A DNA stretch of 25,393 nucleotides, from contig JAUXQA010000265.1 of assembly GCA_030683195.1 (NCBI GenBank), positions 1 to 25,393 on the forward strand, written 5' to 3'. Made by a program: the position numbers and the translations under genes. Shown here one piece after another: positions 1 to 7,613 of this stretch (position 1 is the stretch's first letter; every line of letters starts with the position of its first letter). Origin of the DNA: Rhodoferax sp. Lineage in GTDB: Bacteria > Pseudomonadota > Gammaproteobacteria > Burkholderiales > Burkholderiaceae_C. A model generated the notes under the pieces. That model did not search any database. It was not told the DNA's origin and worked only from the letters and a program-made list of their open reading frames with translations.

Positions 1-2
1 AC

Positions 3-104
3 CCGTATGCGTACCTTAAGGATGTGCTGGCACGTTTGCCAACGCACAAAAACAGCCGCATTGATGAACTGCTGCCGCACCACTGGGCTCCCCTGATCAG
101 GTAA
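3..104 (+). CDS. tnpC: IS66-family transposase, C-terminal end (partial)
   Basis: The frame opening at base 3 reads PYAYLKDVLARLPTHKN, then ELLPHHWAPL, and stops at TAA 102-104. This is the characteristic C-terminus of the large IS66-family DDE transposase. Only the last 33 residues are in the window, so no catalytic residue is visible. An inverted-repeat end follows directly, and the same element's opposite end lies at 25253 in the same orientation. The family call rests on the tail sequence plus the matching termini. Confidence 0.85.
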   Translation, partial: PYAYLKDVLARLPTHKNSRIDELLPHHWAPLIR

Positions 105-112
105 TCGTTACG

Positions 113-141
113 CCGTCAACGGGTGTTCGCCGGACGCATAC
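113..141 (+). repeat. Right terminal inverted repeat of the IS66-family element
   Basis: The reverse complement of the end at 141 reads GTATGCGTCCGGCGAACACC. The segment at 25253 reads GTATGCGTCCGGCCAACACA. The two match at about 24 of 29 positions, as expected for the two ends of one element. Transposition probably stopped at C141. The next eight bases (tcagaaac) do not match the eight before 25253 (acaaagcc), so there is no visible 8-bp target duplication pairing the two ends. Confidence 0.8.
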
Positions 142-496
142 TCAGAAACGCCTGGTGACATAGAGCCACTGATGTTGCTTGAGGGCTTTCTTTTCCTTGC
201 TGGAAAGCCGTATTCATGTTTTCTGTCCTGATCTTGGCGATCAGGTTGAGAACATCGTCTGGCTGACGCCGGGCCCATGCCGCGACGATTTCCGACGTGA
301 AGAACTCGACATGTGATCGAGCTTGCCAAATGGCAAGTCCAATCAAGACGACCCATTTACTGGGTCCTTCAGGTGGTTTTACAACAGCGAAGTGCATGTT
401 GAGGATGGACCACATTTTCATGTGGCCAGTGACGGAAACGTTAGTTTCCATGCGCAAAAATTGGCGAGCTTTGACCAAAAATGGCATCAATTTCAT
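116..496 (-). pseudogene. Unknown gene A, 3' end replaced by IS66 end
   Basis: The open frame gives 126 residues beginning MKLMPFLVKARQF. The start is chosen at 494-496 because AAGGAGAT lies six bases upstream and a leader hairpin (538-581) lies before it. The product has a hydrophobic patch (WVVLIGLAIW, about 48-57) and a charged helical stretch near 70-92. From about residue 119 the reading frame is encoded by the IS inverted repeat, so the native C-terminus is lost. It might be the front part of an interrupted gene whose rear part is at 24774-25252, but the junction bases do not support a simple insertion. I do not recognise the family. Confidence 0.65.
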
Positions 497-537
497 GAAA
501 ATCTCCTTGCCTGAAAAGGCGAGAGGCAAGGATATCT

Positions 538-581
538 CCCGACGGGAAATAAATCCCGGCCGGGTTGGCAAAAACGTTACC
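538..581 (-). promoter_or_regulatory. Bipartite leader hairpins before gene A
   Basis: In the sense of the minus strand, hairpin I is GGTAA-CGTTT-TTGCC (581-567, one G-U pair). It runs directly into AACCC. Hairpin II is an outer CCCG/CGGG stem with inner CGGGA-TTTATT-TCCCG. It ends 41 nt before the ATG. This is copy A of the leader family described in the findings. Hairpin I is one of its weaker examples. Confidence 0.6.
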
Positions 582-823
582 GGGTGACGCAGGGCCACTC
601 GGTTGCACCATGAAGTGCGGTGAGAGCTTGCATTGCTGCAAGAGGTCTTTGGCAGACAAAAATCTGCTATCTCTGTGGCGACTAGTCACAGGACATCTTT
701 GGCCAGAAGGCTGAAGTGCATTCACTATACGCCAGTTTGCATGCGCCTCTGTGAGTTCCAGGGGCAGCAGTGCAAGTTGGACGCGAACAGGTCGCCGATA
801 TCACGCAATTGCTTCAGCAAAGA

Positions 824-1753
824 TCACACGACACGCCGGTTGTGCAATAGAGCCCATGAGCGTTTAAGGCGGGTCGTGAAACTCAGCTGCTGCGGCGCTG
901 GCCACATATATTGATGACGCGTTGAGGCCAATTGTTCGAATTCAAAAGCCTTCTGATCCAGTAAGGCAATGAGTTCGCATTCCTCACCCTCAGCATGCCA
1001 TTTCTTTTGACGTGGGCTGCTGACATCGGGGCGCTCCACTACGCACGTTGAAGGCATGGTGACGCAACCGTCGACTGAGCGATTGAGTACGATCCATTCG
1101 CCATCTTCCAAGGCCTTGCGCGACGAGTTTTGCCGATCTCTGGATGCGATCAGCGCGCTGCACCAGGCTATGTCTTCAACTGCTATGTCGTTTTCAATAA
1201 CGACACTCCAATTTCCATACGGTCCGTAACACCAGGAAGATAGTATGTCCGTAGGAACCGAAAACGTTGGGCGTTTAAGCTGTGCAGCTGCACTTGCAAG
1301 TTGGCTGAAAAAGGTGGCGTAACCGATTTGAGTGGCATAACCTGCGACACATTGCCCTTCGTTGTACAGGCTTCTGTTGAGCCTAATCGTTGTGCAACCC
1401 AGCGAACGCAAACATGTCTGAGTGTGCTTGTACAGTTCAATTGCGTCAGCCACTGCATCTCTGATGACTTTTTCGTCAATTCTGCGAAACGCAGAGTCAA
1501 AATCTTTGTTGAATGCTTTGCAAAAACACCTGTCATGCTTCCAGGGTAGACGATAGATATCGAATGCGCGCATGGCAATCAATGTCAGAAGAGGCCTTGC
1601 CGACCCATGGTCATTGTTCCAGTTGGAGAGTCCAAATTTGTCATCCAAACCGTCACCATAGGTTAAGAGCTCGTACAGAAAATCATTTTTGATCGTGTAT
1701 TTTGCGAACCGTTGTAATTCAATATTCAGGTTGGTACGTTCATTGTTTTGCAT
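824..1753 (-). CDS. Unknown protein B, 309 aa
   Basis: An intact minus-strand gene of 309 codons starts MQNNERTNLNIEL at ATG 1751-1753, with GGAT about eight bases upstream. Leader copy B ends 44 nt before the start. The product is cysteine-rich (including CFC, WCYG and AWCSAL) with no signal peptide or membrane helix. The segment GNWSVVIENDIAVEDIAW, followed by LEDGEWIVLNRS, loosely resembles the strand-helix-Glu layout of ADP-ribosyltransferase-like folds, but I cannot identify a catalytic triad, so no function is assigned. About 255 bases separate its stop from the leader of gene A; that gap holds a small GCAGA/TCTGC hairpin and no convincing gene. Confidence 0.75.
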   Translation of the reverse strand: MQNNERTNLNIELQRFAKYTIKNDFLYELLTYGDGLDDKFGLSNWNNDHGSARPLLTLIAMRAFDIYRLPWKHDRCFCKAFNKDFDSAFRRIDEKVIRDAVADAIELYKHTQTCLRSLGCTTIRLNRSLYNEGQCVAGYATQIGYATFFSQLASAAAQLKRPTFSVPTDILSSWCYGPYGNWSVVIENDIAVEDIAWCSALIASRDRQNSSRKALEDGEWIVLNRSVDGCVTMPSTCVVERPDVSSPRQKKWHAEGEECELIALLDQKAFEFEQLASTRHQYMWPAPQQLSFTTRLKRSWALLHNRRVV

Positions 1754-1797
1754 GTTTTTTATCCAGGCTGTTTAAAAGAGCCCAAGGAAGATGAACG

Positions 1798-1854
1798 TGC
1801 CCGACCGGGCGATGTTCGCCCTGGGCAGTTGATGTGTTTTGACCGCGAGGGTCA
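1798..1854 (-). promoter_or_regulatory. Bipartite leader hairpins before gene B
   Basis: On the minus strand, hairpin I is TGACC-CTCGC-GGTCA (1854-1840, perfect). The linker is AAACACATCAAC. Hairpin II has outer TGCCC/GGGCA and a perfect inner GGGCGA-ACA-TCGCCC (1827-1798). The ATG is 44 nt further on. The stem sequences differ from other copies but the pairing is preserved. Confidence 0.7.
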
Positions 1855-2384
1855 GTGATGAAATGCTGTCATTTGCGCTTGCGCGCGGGACAACCAAATA
1901 GCCGAAGCCATAGTCTTTGCAGTTTAACAAAAAGCGAGCCTCAAGGGTACCGGCTCACGCCAGTGCTGGATTCTGGAACTTTGCGATTGTTAGCCTCGAA
2001 GGCCTCTGACACTCGCATGTTCAAGAGCGAACGTGCCGGCGCAAGCTTCTGCTTGCGCATACGCTCAATAGCGCGCCAAGTCGGCCAGCCGGCGCCCACC
2101 CCGGAACCTCCAACAGAGTTCCAAATCAGGTCTACACGTAACTTACAACACCCCTGCCCCGACCTACTCCCCCTCGCCTTCCTAAACCCCTGATCGACCG
2201 GGCCCCCGGCTGGGCCGGTAAATGTGAGGTCGGCTTGAGGGGGGGGGGAGGTTTATCAAGGATATGAGGTCAGACACGATGCCATTTTTCGGGGGTTGAC
2301 GTAAGGCAGGTGCGTGGTAAGTTACGTGTAGTCCCTGTTTTGTAGCTGGCTCAACAGGTTCATTCCCCATTCAAAAAATCAGTC
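1855..2384. other. Non-coding stretch between gene B and the 2385 operon
   Basis: No convincing gene is seen. The stretch contains a perfect 8-bp hairpin GCGCAAGC-TTCT-GCTTGCGC (2039-2058), the 27-bp inverted-repeat pair at 2132-2158 and 2305-2331, a GC-rich near-palindrome around 2198-2218, and a run of ten or more G near 2237-2248. GC content and codon style change after this point, which is consistent with a boundary between modules. Promoters of the downstream operon presumably lie here, but I cannot place one with confidence. Confidence 0.5.
2132..2331. repeat. 200-bp segment bounded by 27-bp inverted repeats
   Basis: The left arm begins CTACACGTAACTTAC (2132-2146). The right arm is its exact reverse complement GTAAGTTACGTGTAG (2317-2331). 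Pairing continues inward to CCTGCC/GGCAGG, for 24 of 27 matches. The arms are 146 bases apart, too far for a terminator. The pair ends 53 bases before the start codon of a gene pair that includes a recombinase-like protein. Possible roles are binding or recombination sites for those proteins, or the ends of a small non-autonomous element. No target duplication flanks it. Confidence 0.75.
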
Positions 2385-2894
2385 ATGACCACACAACTTC
2401 AAAACCCTGCCGGCGTGCCGCGGGAACTGGCCACCGGGGCGCTGCGCCCGGGTTGCACCATTCGTCGTATGTCGCGAACCGAGTCCGGCCCGTGCCCACC
2501 GGCCAGCGCACACCCGCCCATCGACTATCAGCGACCGGGCCAGATCTTCGCCCTTCTCTACCGGACTCTGGTTCAAATCATCGAGGACTGCGGGGCCTGC
2601 TCGCGCCTGGACCTGGCCATGATCCCGGCCCTGTCACGCTACAACGCCTTTATCATCGAGCGCGCCTTGGACACGGCCGAATACCATGGGCTCATCCGCA
2701 AGATCGGCCTGGTGCACCCCAATGCGGCCGTCGAGGACCCCGATGCGCAGCCGATAGGCATCTATGACATCGAGCCACTGGGCCCCATCGACCGCGACGA
2801 CACCCAGGACACCATCCGTCGCGCCCTCGCCCGGCGATGCACGCTTGAATTGTCCTGGTTTTGCGTAACCACCAACCCTCCACCGAGCCTCTGA
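2385..2894 (+). CDS. Winged-helix-like small protein, 169 aa
   Basis: The ATG at 2385 opens a GC-rich frame, MTTQLQNPAGVP. No clear Shine-Dalgarno precedes it. After a disordered N-terminus of about 45 residues comes a helical region, IDYQRPGQIFALLYRTL then SRLDLAMIPALSRYNAFI, continuing to AEYHGLIRKIGLVHP. This has the feel of a winged-helix DNA-binding fold with a wing near GLIRKIGL. It is followed seven bases later by the recombinase-like gene at 2902, so the two are probably co-transcribed. Its position just after the 27-bp inverted repeats fits a regulator that binds them. Function is inferred only from fold impression and context. Confidence 0.65.
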   Translation: MTTQLQNPAGVPRELATGALRPGCTIRRMSRTESGPCPPASAHPPIDYQRPGQIFALLYRTLVQIIEDCGACSRLDLAMIPALSRYNAFIIERALDTAEYHGLIRKIGLVHPNAAVEDPDAQPIGIYDIEPLGPIDRDDTQDTIRRALARRCTLELSWFCVTTNPPPSL

Positions 2895-2901
2895 AAATCT
2901 C

Positions 2902-3861
2902 ATGACAACGCCCGCCCTGCCCAACGCCGGTCAACTGTTTGAGGACTGGATCAGCACACGCGAACACGCCAGCTACGATCCCCTGTCGCGCGCCGCCGCC
3001 GTGCCCTACAGGTATATCTGGAAACGCTGGTGTGACTGGCTGCAGGAGCAACCCGGCAAGCCAGTCGAGTTCGCCTACCTCAGCGCCAGGGAGTTCGATG
3101 TGCAGCAGTTTCTGCAACACGGATCAAGCCCCGCGTCTTCAAGAAAATCACGCTCAGCCCCGACTTCTCCGGTGACACGCCAGCGCTACGGTCGCGTGCT
3201 TCGAGAGCTCTATCAGCATGCCATCAGCTTTGGTCACATGAATGCCAGCAACCCGGTCACGGATGCGGCCATCGGGATGCCCCCCACGGAAGTTGAACGA
3301 GGTGGCCAGATCCTGCCGCCGCGTGTCTTCGAGACGCTGTACCTGGTGTTGCCCACAGACCCCACGCCTTATGAAAAACGCGACCGGGCGATCATGCTGC
3401 TGCTTTTGGAATGCGCCCTGACACCGGGGGAGCTGCGCAGCCTGAAATTGAGCGATGTCAGCAAAGACACCGCCAACCCGGGCCAGTACGTCCTGCGCCT
3501 GGACGGGCCGCGCGCCGCCCAGCAACGTGACATTTCCACTACCGGACTGGCGGGCTACGCGCTGCACCAATGGCTGGTGCACCGCCAGGTCATGCGCCGT
3601 AGTACGGAGGTGATTTTCATATCCGAAAAGAGGGGGGCTATGACGCGCCGGGCTCTATTTGGCTTGGTCGCCAAATACATTACTCTTGCTTGCCAAACGG
3701 TTCGAACTGATGTTCCCAACCACCTCGGACCCATGGTGATCCGCAACAACTGCATCGTGCGTTGGATCAAAAGCGGCAGGCCAGTGATCGATATTTGCCG
3801 CCTGGCAGGTTTCAAGGACGAGAAAAGCTTCCTGCGCGGGTTGCAGATCCACTTGCATTAG
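2902..3861 (+). CDS. Tyrosine-recombinase-like protein lacking catalytic residues, 319 aa
   Basis: The layout is that of phage-integrase-family proteins. An N-terminal SAM-like core-binding domain (about 10-125, with VTRQRYGRVLRELY) precedes a catalytic-type domain (about 140-319, with RDRAIMLLLLECALTPGELRSLKL). The usual GLRxxE is ALTPGE, so Arg I is missing. The HxxR box is PMVIRN, so His is absent and Arg kept. The LGH box is LAGFKD, and no tyrosine follows in the expected place. It is therefore probably a DNA-binding recombinase relative without strand-cleaving ability. The frame is intact, so selection may be keeping it. It follows the 2385 gene by seven bases, and the inverted repeats at 2132-2331 are candidate targets. 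Confidence 0.75.
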   Translation: MTTPALPNAGQLFEDWISTREHASYDPLSRAAAVPYRYIWKRWCDWLQEQPGKPVEFAYLSAREFDVQQFLQHGSSPASSRKSRSAPTSPVTRQRYGRVLRELYQHAISFGHMNASNPVTDAAIGMPPTEVERGGQILPPRVFETLYLVLPTDPTPYEKRDRAIMLLLLECALTPGELRSLKLSDVSKDTANPGQYVLRLDGPRAAQQRDISTTGLAGYALHQWLVHRQVMRRSTEVIFISEKRGAMTRRALFGLVAKYITLACQTVRTDVPNHLGPMVIRNNCIVRWIKSGRPVIDICRLAGFKDEKSFLRGLQIHLH

Positions 3862-3971
3862 CACCCGACAAAAGTAGGCAGCCCCTGGAGCGGTGATGTT
3901 TGGAGACGCTGCTGCTGGCTACACTGATATGGTTCTCACACACATAAAATTCATCAGGGGGCTACTCATAT

Positions 3972-4475
3972 ATGGAAACCGCGACAGTACTTGCAGCTTT
4001 ACAGGGGAGCTACGCCTTCATTAAGGAAGTCGGAGGCTTTGCGATCAATGAGCGTGACCGCCTGAAACTTGCGTCCATCCAGATTGATCTCACGGACAAA
4101 ATCATGCAAGCTCAAGCCGAGCTCCTTAAGGTACACGACGCCGTCACCAACAAAAGTATTCTCCTGCGCGCTGCTCAAGAACGCATTAGCGAAATGGAAG
4201 GCAAGCTTCACGAGCGAGGCCGATATGAACTTGCAAAACTGGGCACTGTCGGGGATTTCTTTGCGTATAAGCTCCGTGCGCCGAGCGAACTCACGGAGCG
4301 GACCAACGAGCCAGAGCATTATCTGTGTCAGCCGTGCTTCGATGCCGACAAAAAGAGCGTTTTGCACGTTGGGAAATTCAGTTGCGTCTGCCACTTGTGC
4401 AAAGGCACCGCCAACATTGCCGCTCTGCCCGTGCGAAACAACCGCATTGCCTCGTTCACCGGGCGCGAGTGGTAG
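3972..4475 (+). CDS. Coiled-coil protein with C-terminal zinc-finger-like cysteines, 167 aa
   Basis: The ATG at 3972 is preceded by AGGGGG about ten bases upstream. Residues from about 25 to 85 form a long charged helix (LKLASIQIDLTDKIMQAQ, then LLRAAQERISEMEGKL), a likely coiled coil. The C-terminal part has YLCQPCF followed about 18 residues later by FSCVCHLCK, a CxxC...CxCxxC pattern suited to one zinc ion. Similar small coiled-coil plus zinc-ribbon proteins occur in prophages and mobile elements, but no function is known to me. It stands alone, with about 110 bases upstream of it. Confidence 0.75.
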   Translation: METATVLAALQGSYAFIKEVGGFAINERDRLKLASIQIDLTDKIMQAQAELLKVHDAVTNKSILLRAAQERISEMEGKLHERGRYELAKLGTVGDFFAYKLRAPSELTERTNEPEHYLCQPCFDADKKSVLHVGKFSCVCHLCKGTANIAALPVRNNRIASFTGREW

Positions 4476-4977
4476 CGATTCAGCTTCAATCATCTCACGC
4501 CACCCCGTCTCAAGAGTATGAAAAGGTGGGTGGATTTGGATCGGTGATCAATCGTTGTCGATTCGACAACCGTACGACGATCGACATGTCGACGATAGCG
4601 CCGGTGCGAAGCAATCCGCTGGAGCGATCGAGATATCCTCGTTCACTACGTTTTCAATAACTGCTTGCTAATGGTGACCGGGGGCTTGGATCTGAAAATA
4701 ATCGGCAAGGATTTGCACATGCAGCAAGCCGGGCTGAGGGTTTTACCAACGGCAATCTTTTACAAGGTTTCTTAGGGAAACCCAGTTTCATGTGACGCCC
4801 TGTCCTTTGACCACACTGGCGATGGCCGTCTTTCAACAGATTTCGAAGTAAATGCCCTTTTCCCGCTCAGTGTGAGCGGTTTGGCGAAAGGTTTCAAGGG
4901 TGTATGTCAGCACGCTCACAGCCGCCCGCTGGAATCGTTTTAGCCAGGGGAAGTCTGGTAGCCAGTTCAAGGACACC
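4476..4977. other. Non-coding stretch with palindromes
   Basis: I see no gene here. Two palindromic sites stand close together: GTTGTCG-ATT-CGACAAC (4554-4570) and TCGACATGTCGA (4581-4592), in a run rich in TCGAC, which looks like an operator or recombinase site. A perfect hairpin CCGCTCA-GTG-TGAGCGG lies at 4863-4879. It has no U-tract on either strand, so it is not a standard terminator, although it lies between converging genes ending at 4475 and 4978. Confidence 0.5.
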
Positions 4978-6105
4978 TCAACGAACCAGACCGCACCAGA
5001 GGTTATTCACTTCGCTGGCTTGTACGCGTTTCTTTGCGCGCTCTTCGATCGCTACGACAAATTCCTCCCTCGATAAGAGGGTTCTGCAACTTGACTTTTT
5101 GCTATTACCGTCATCGTTGGCCAAGATCGCCGCACGGTCTTGCGCTTCAAGTTGCCAGTCTTCAAGCTCATCGACACTGATCTGGGCGCATTGGTCCTCG
5201 TCGCTGGCGAACCTATTTGTTTTACGCAGCATTTTTCGCGCCTTGAGTCCGGCAAGCAGGAATCGCTTGCCATCACTGGTCAGCTTCCAGAAGGCATCCT
5301 TGTTTTCGATGGTCCGCTGTCCATCCATTTCCAGCAGGCCTATCGCACAGGCCAGTTCAAGGTTGCTTTGCAGCGCCCGGCTTCCTTCTGCGGTTGGATG
5401 TTTGAATCGCTTGAGCAGTTGCTCAGTCGTGACGGTCGTGACTATTTCGTCGTGGCCCGGTTCAGTCGCGTACGCGGCAGAACGCACCTGCAGGTCGGTC
5501 AGATGGGCGATCTGGACGAGCAAGACAAACACTCGCGGAAAGGTGTACGTGTGTCTTGCCACCACCTCGACTTCCTTCGCCTGACGCGGTGTCAAGCCAT
5601 TGGGGTAAGACACTTCGAATTCGAGGCTTGCCTGGATCGGTTGGGTGGCGGCTCGCTTCTGTGCTTGCGTTTTGGTTTTCATGGGTGTCCCTGGAGTCCG
5701 TTTGGCGTTCTCGTATCTGTCTGCTTTTGGTTCCTGCGCAGCATGCCACGCCTGGACTGGATCACCATCAACCAACCCGTATCCTTGGCCGAGCAAGCAA
5801 GCCTTTTGGCCAACTTGACGCGCCTGCTTGTCGTTTAGTTTGGAATTCACCGCTTTTGCCGCCCGGCTCGTCGTTTCCTTCAACGGTGCAACAGCCTTGC
5901 CCCTGGTTGGCGTTGTGGGTTCAAATTTCCCGATCACACCCGGTTTCCTCACAGCAAAAACACTGTTTTTCCCATTTCCTGGCTCCTGCTGCGTGGCATC
6001 CAGTTCACAGGATTGCCAGGGTGCTTCACTATTCTCGCTATCGAATAGGTAGTTTGACTTGGGCAAACCATAAGGATCTGCGAAAAGCCGATTCGCTGCG
6101 CTCAT
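4978..6105 (-). CDS. Winged-helix-like protein coupled to the integrase, 375 aa
   Basis: The start ATG (6105-6103) overlaps the TGA of the integrase (6104-6102) as ATGA, which implies translational coupling. Residues 1-150 are low-complexity and basic, with no recognisable domain. From about 155 there is a folded region (QASLEFEVSYPNGLTPRQAKE). A segment near 230-285, TTEQLLKRFKHPTAEGSRAL to FWKLTSDGKRFLLAG, looks like a winged-helix DNA-binding domain. A role as an accessory factor, directionality factor or regulator for the integrase is inferred from coupling and fold only. It is not a clear replication initiator, although that cannot be excluded. Confidence 0.7.
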   Translation of the reverse strand: MSAANRLFADPYGLPKSNYLFDSENSEAPWQSCELDATQQEPGNGKNSVFAVRKPGVIGKFEPTTPTRGKAVAPLKETTSRAAKAVNSKLNDKQARQVGQKACLLGQGYGLVDGDPVQAWHAAQEPKADRYENAKRTPGTPMKTKTQAQKRAATQPIQASLEFEVSYPNGLTPRQAKEVEVVARHTYTFPRVFVLLVQIAHLTDLQVRSAAYATEPGHDEIVTTVTTEQLLKRFKHPTAEGSRALQSNLELACAIGLLEMDGQRTIENKDAFWKLTSDGKRFLLAGLKARKMLRKTNRFASDEDQCAQISVDELEDWQLEAQDRAAILANDDGNSKKSSCRTLLSREEFVVAIEERAKKRVQASEVNNLWCGLVR

Positions 6106-7613
6106 GCCATCTCCCCTTGCACCAGTTCGCCAGTCTTGCGCCCTTTGTTTCCGCTCAGCAAACCCAATCCAATCAACTCGAATGTAGAAACTTCGTTGCT
6201 CACACCCATCATGCTCACGGCGGTACCGACCACACCCAGCAACGTGCCCGCACGGGATGCCATCTGAGCGACGATCGAGAGCGCAACCGCATCAGCTTGT
6301 CCTTGTGTCTGGTTTGTTTGTGCAATGGCGTGATAGCCCAGGACGAGGGTTCCGACTTTGCTCACCGGCTCGCCATCGGCCACGCTGCCCAGCACACAGA
6401 CTTGCGATAGCCCCGCCTGTTCGGCCATGGCCTGAATCACGGGATCTTGTTCCAAAACAGTGATGAGGATGTCCATATTTTCCTTTTTTACGCGGCTAAA
6501 GTTCAGGTGGCTTCCAAGGTAGGCATTGGTAATCACGGTGCGGGAATGACCCAATCGCTCAGCAATGTCCATTCGCGCTGCTTTGTCGACGGCCGGATCC
6601 ACGTACTTTCCGCCCAGCACCGGTGCGTCCACGCCGGTCATGCGTTTGTAGATTTCGCACGCATAGCCATGGCGCAGTCCATGCGTGGTCACGCCCAAGG
6701 ATTTTCTGGTGATGCCAGCTTTGCGCACTGTGTTGTAAAAGTGGTTTGTTGCTTGAGTAAGCGTCAATCCCTTTTTCGCAACGATTAGGCCCAGAGGGTG
6801 GTCCTTTGCGATTTCCCTAGCCTGCTCCATCACGGCCCTTTGTTCGTCGGTCTCGATCGGGACCAGGCGCGGGCGGCCGCCTTTGGTGCCGTCCTGTACG
6901 TAGAGACAATCGCCGCGCTGCGCCTTATCTGGCCGAAACATCAAAAACTCTTGCACACGCACACCAAATGCTTTTGCAAGTCTGAGTTGCAGTGCCGTAA
7001 CCGGGCTCACCAATTCGATTTGGGCCAGGTACATCTCAATATCAATCTGCTTGCTTTCCCAATCCTTGGGCTCGGTTGGTGCGTGGCGACGCTGAGCTGC
7101 TGATGGGTTTTCCAACAACAACGGCAACCGTGGGCACAGATCAGGCTTGCCAATCCAAATACCAAACCGGCGAACAGTAGTGTTCACGTTGGCCATCCAG
7201 CTCGCACTCCAGCCTTCTTTTTCAAATGCAAGGAACATCAGCTTGATCTGCTTTGCACTGATTTCCTCCAGATTCTTGACTGCGAAATTCATCGCTGTAA
7301 GCTTTTTTACAGCAGTCGCCAGCCTCACTCGGTAAGCCCGGTCCGTCTGGCCGCTGGCAACTCGTTTGCGTCCCGTGGCAGCAGGGATGTAGAAGTGATC
7401 GAAGAACTCTTCAATCTGGCGCAGTGGGTCGCCAGGATGGCTTTTTCTCACCAACTGCATCACCTCACTGCCGAGTCCAGTTTCTTTTTTCAAATGGCGA
7501 ACGATCGCAGGCCCCTCACCCAGCGGTTTTTTCTTCAGCTTTAACGTTGATATGGCAGCACGATAAGCAGCCTCATGAAACTTGGGCGGTTGGTTAAAAG
7601 GTGCCGTGGGCAT
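6102..7613 (-). CDS. Tyrosine integrase with long C-terminal extension, 503 aa
   Basis: This protein has the complete catalytic set of the tyrosine recombinase family: R219 (GVRVQEF), K244 (TKGGRPR), H311 and R314 (HGLRHG), H356 (LGHSR) and nucleophile Y365 (NAYLG). A core-binding domain covers about 60-165. The start MPTAPFNQPP (7611-7613) is preferred over an upstream start because GGAG precedes it by about eight bases. After the catalytic domain, about 135 residues continue, including a small, apolar stretch ALSIVAQMASRAGTLLGVVG (about 444-463). That is unusual for an integrase. It probably catalyses integration, excision or multimer resolution of this element. The attachment site is not identified. 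Confidence 0.9.
   Translation of the reverse strand: MPTAPFNQPPKFHEAAYRAAISTLKLKKKPLGEGPAIVRHLKKETGLGSEVMQLVRKSHPGDPLRQIEEFFDHFYIPAATGRKRVASGQTDRAYRVRLATAVKKLTAMNFAVKNLEEISAKQIKLMFLAFEKEGWSASWMANVNTTVRRFGIWIGKPDLCPRLPLLLENPSAAQRRHAPTEPKDWESKQIDIEMYLAQIELVSPVTALQLRLAKAFGVRVQEFLMFRPDKAQRGDCLYVQDGTKGGRPRLVPIETDEQRAVMEQAREIAKDHPLGLIVAKKGLTLTQATNHFYNTVRKAGITRKSLGVTTHGLRHGYACEIYKRMTGVDAPVLGGKYVDPAVDKAARMDIAERLGHSRTVITNAYLGSHLNFSRVKKENMDILITVLEQDPVIQAMAEQAGLSQVCVLGSVADGEPVSKVGTLVLGYHAIAQTNQTQGQADAVALSIVAQMASRAGTLLGVVGTAVSMMGVSNEVSTFELIGLGLLSGNKGRKTGELVQGEMA

Noticed and set aside
1855..2193. A 112-codon plus-strand frame.
   Set aside because: It has no ribosome-binding site, an implausible composition, and crosses the left arm of the inverted repeat.
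4863..4879. Terminator between the 3972 and 4978 genes.
   Set aside because: The CCGCTCA/TGAGCGG stem is perfect, but there is no T-run on either strand.
4978..6105. Replication initiator.
   Set aside because: A winged-helix-like region is visible, but no Rep-family motif, and the gene is coupled to an integrase rather than placed by an origin.
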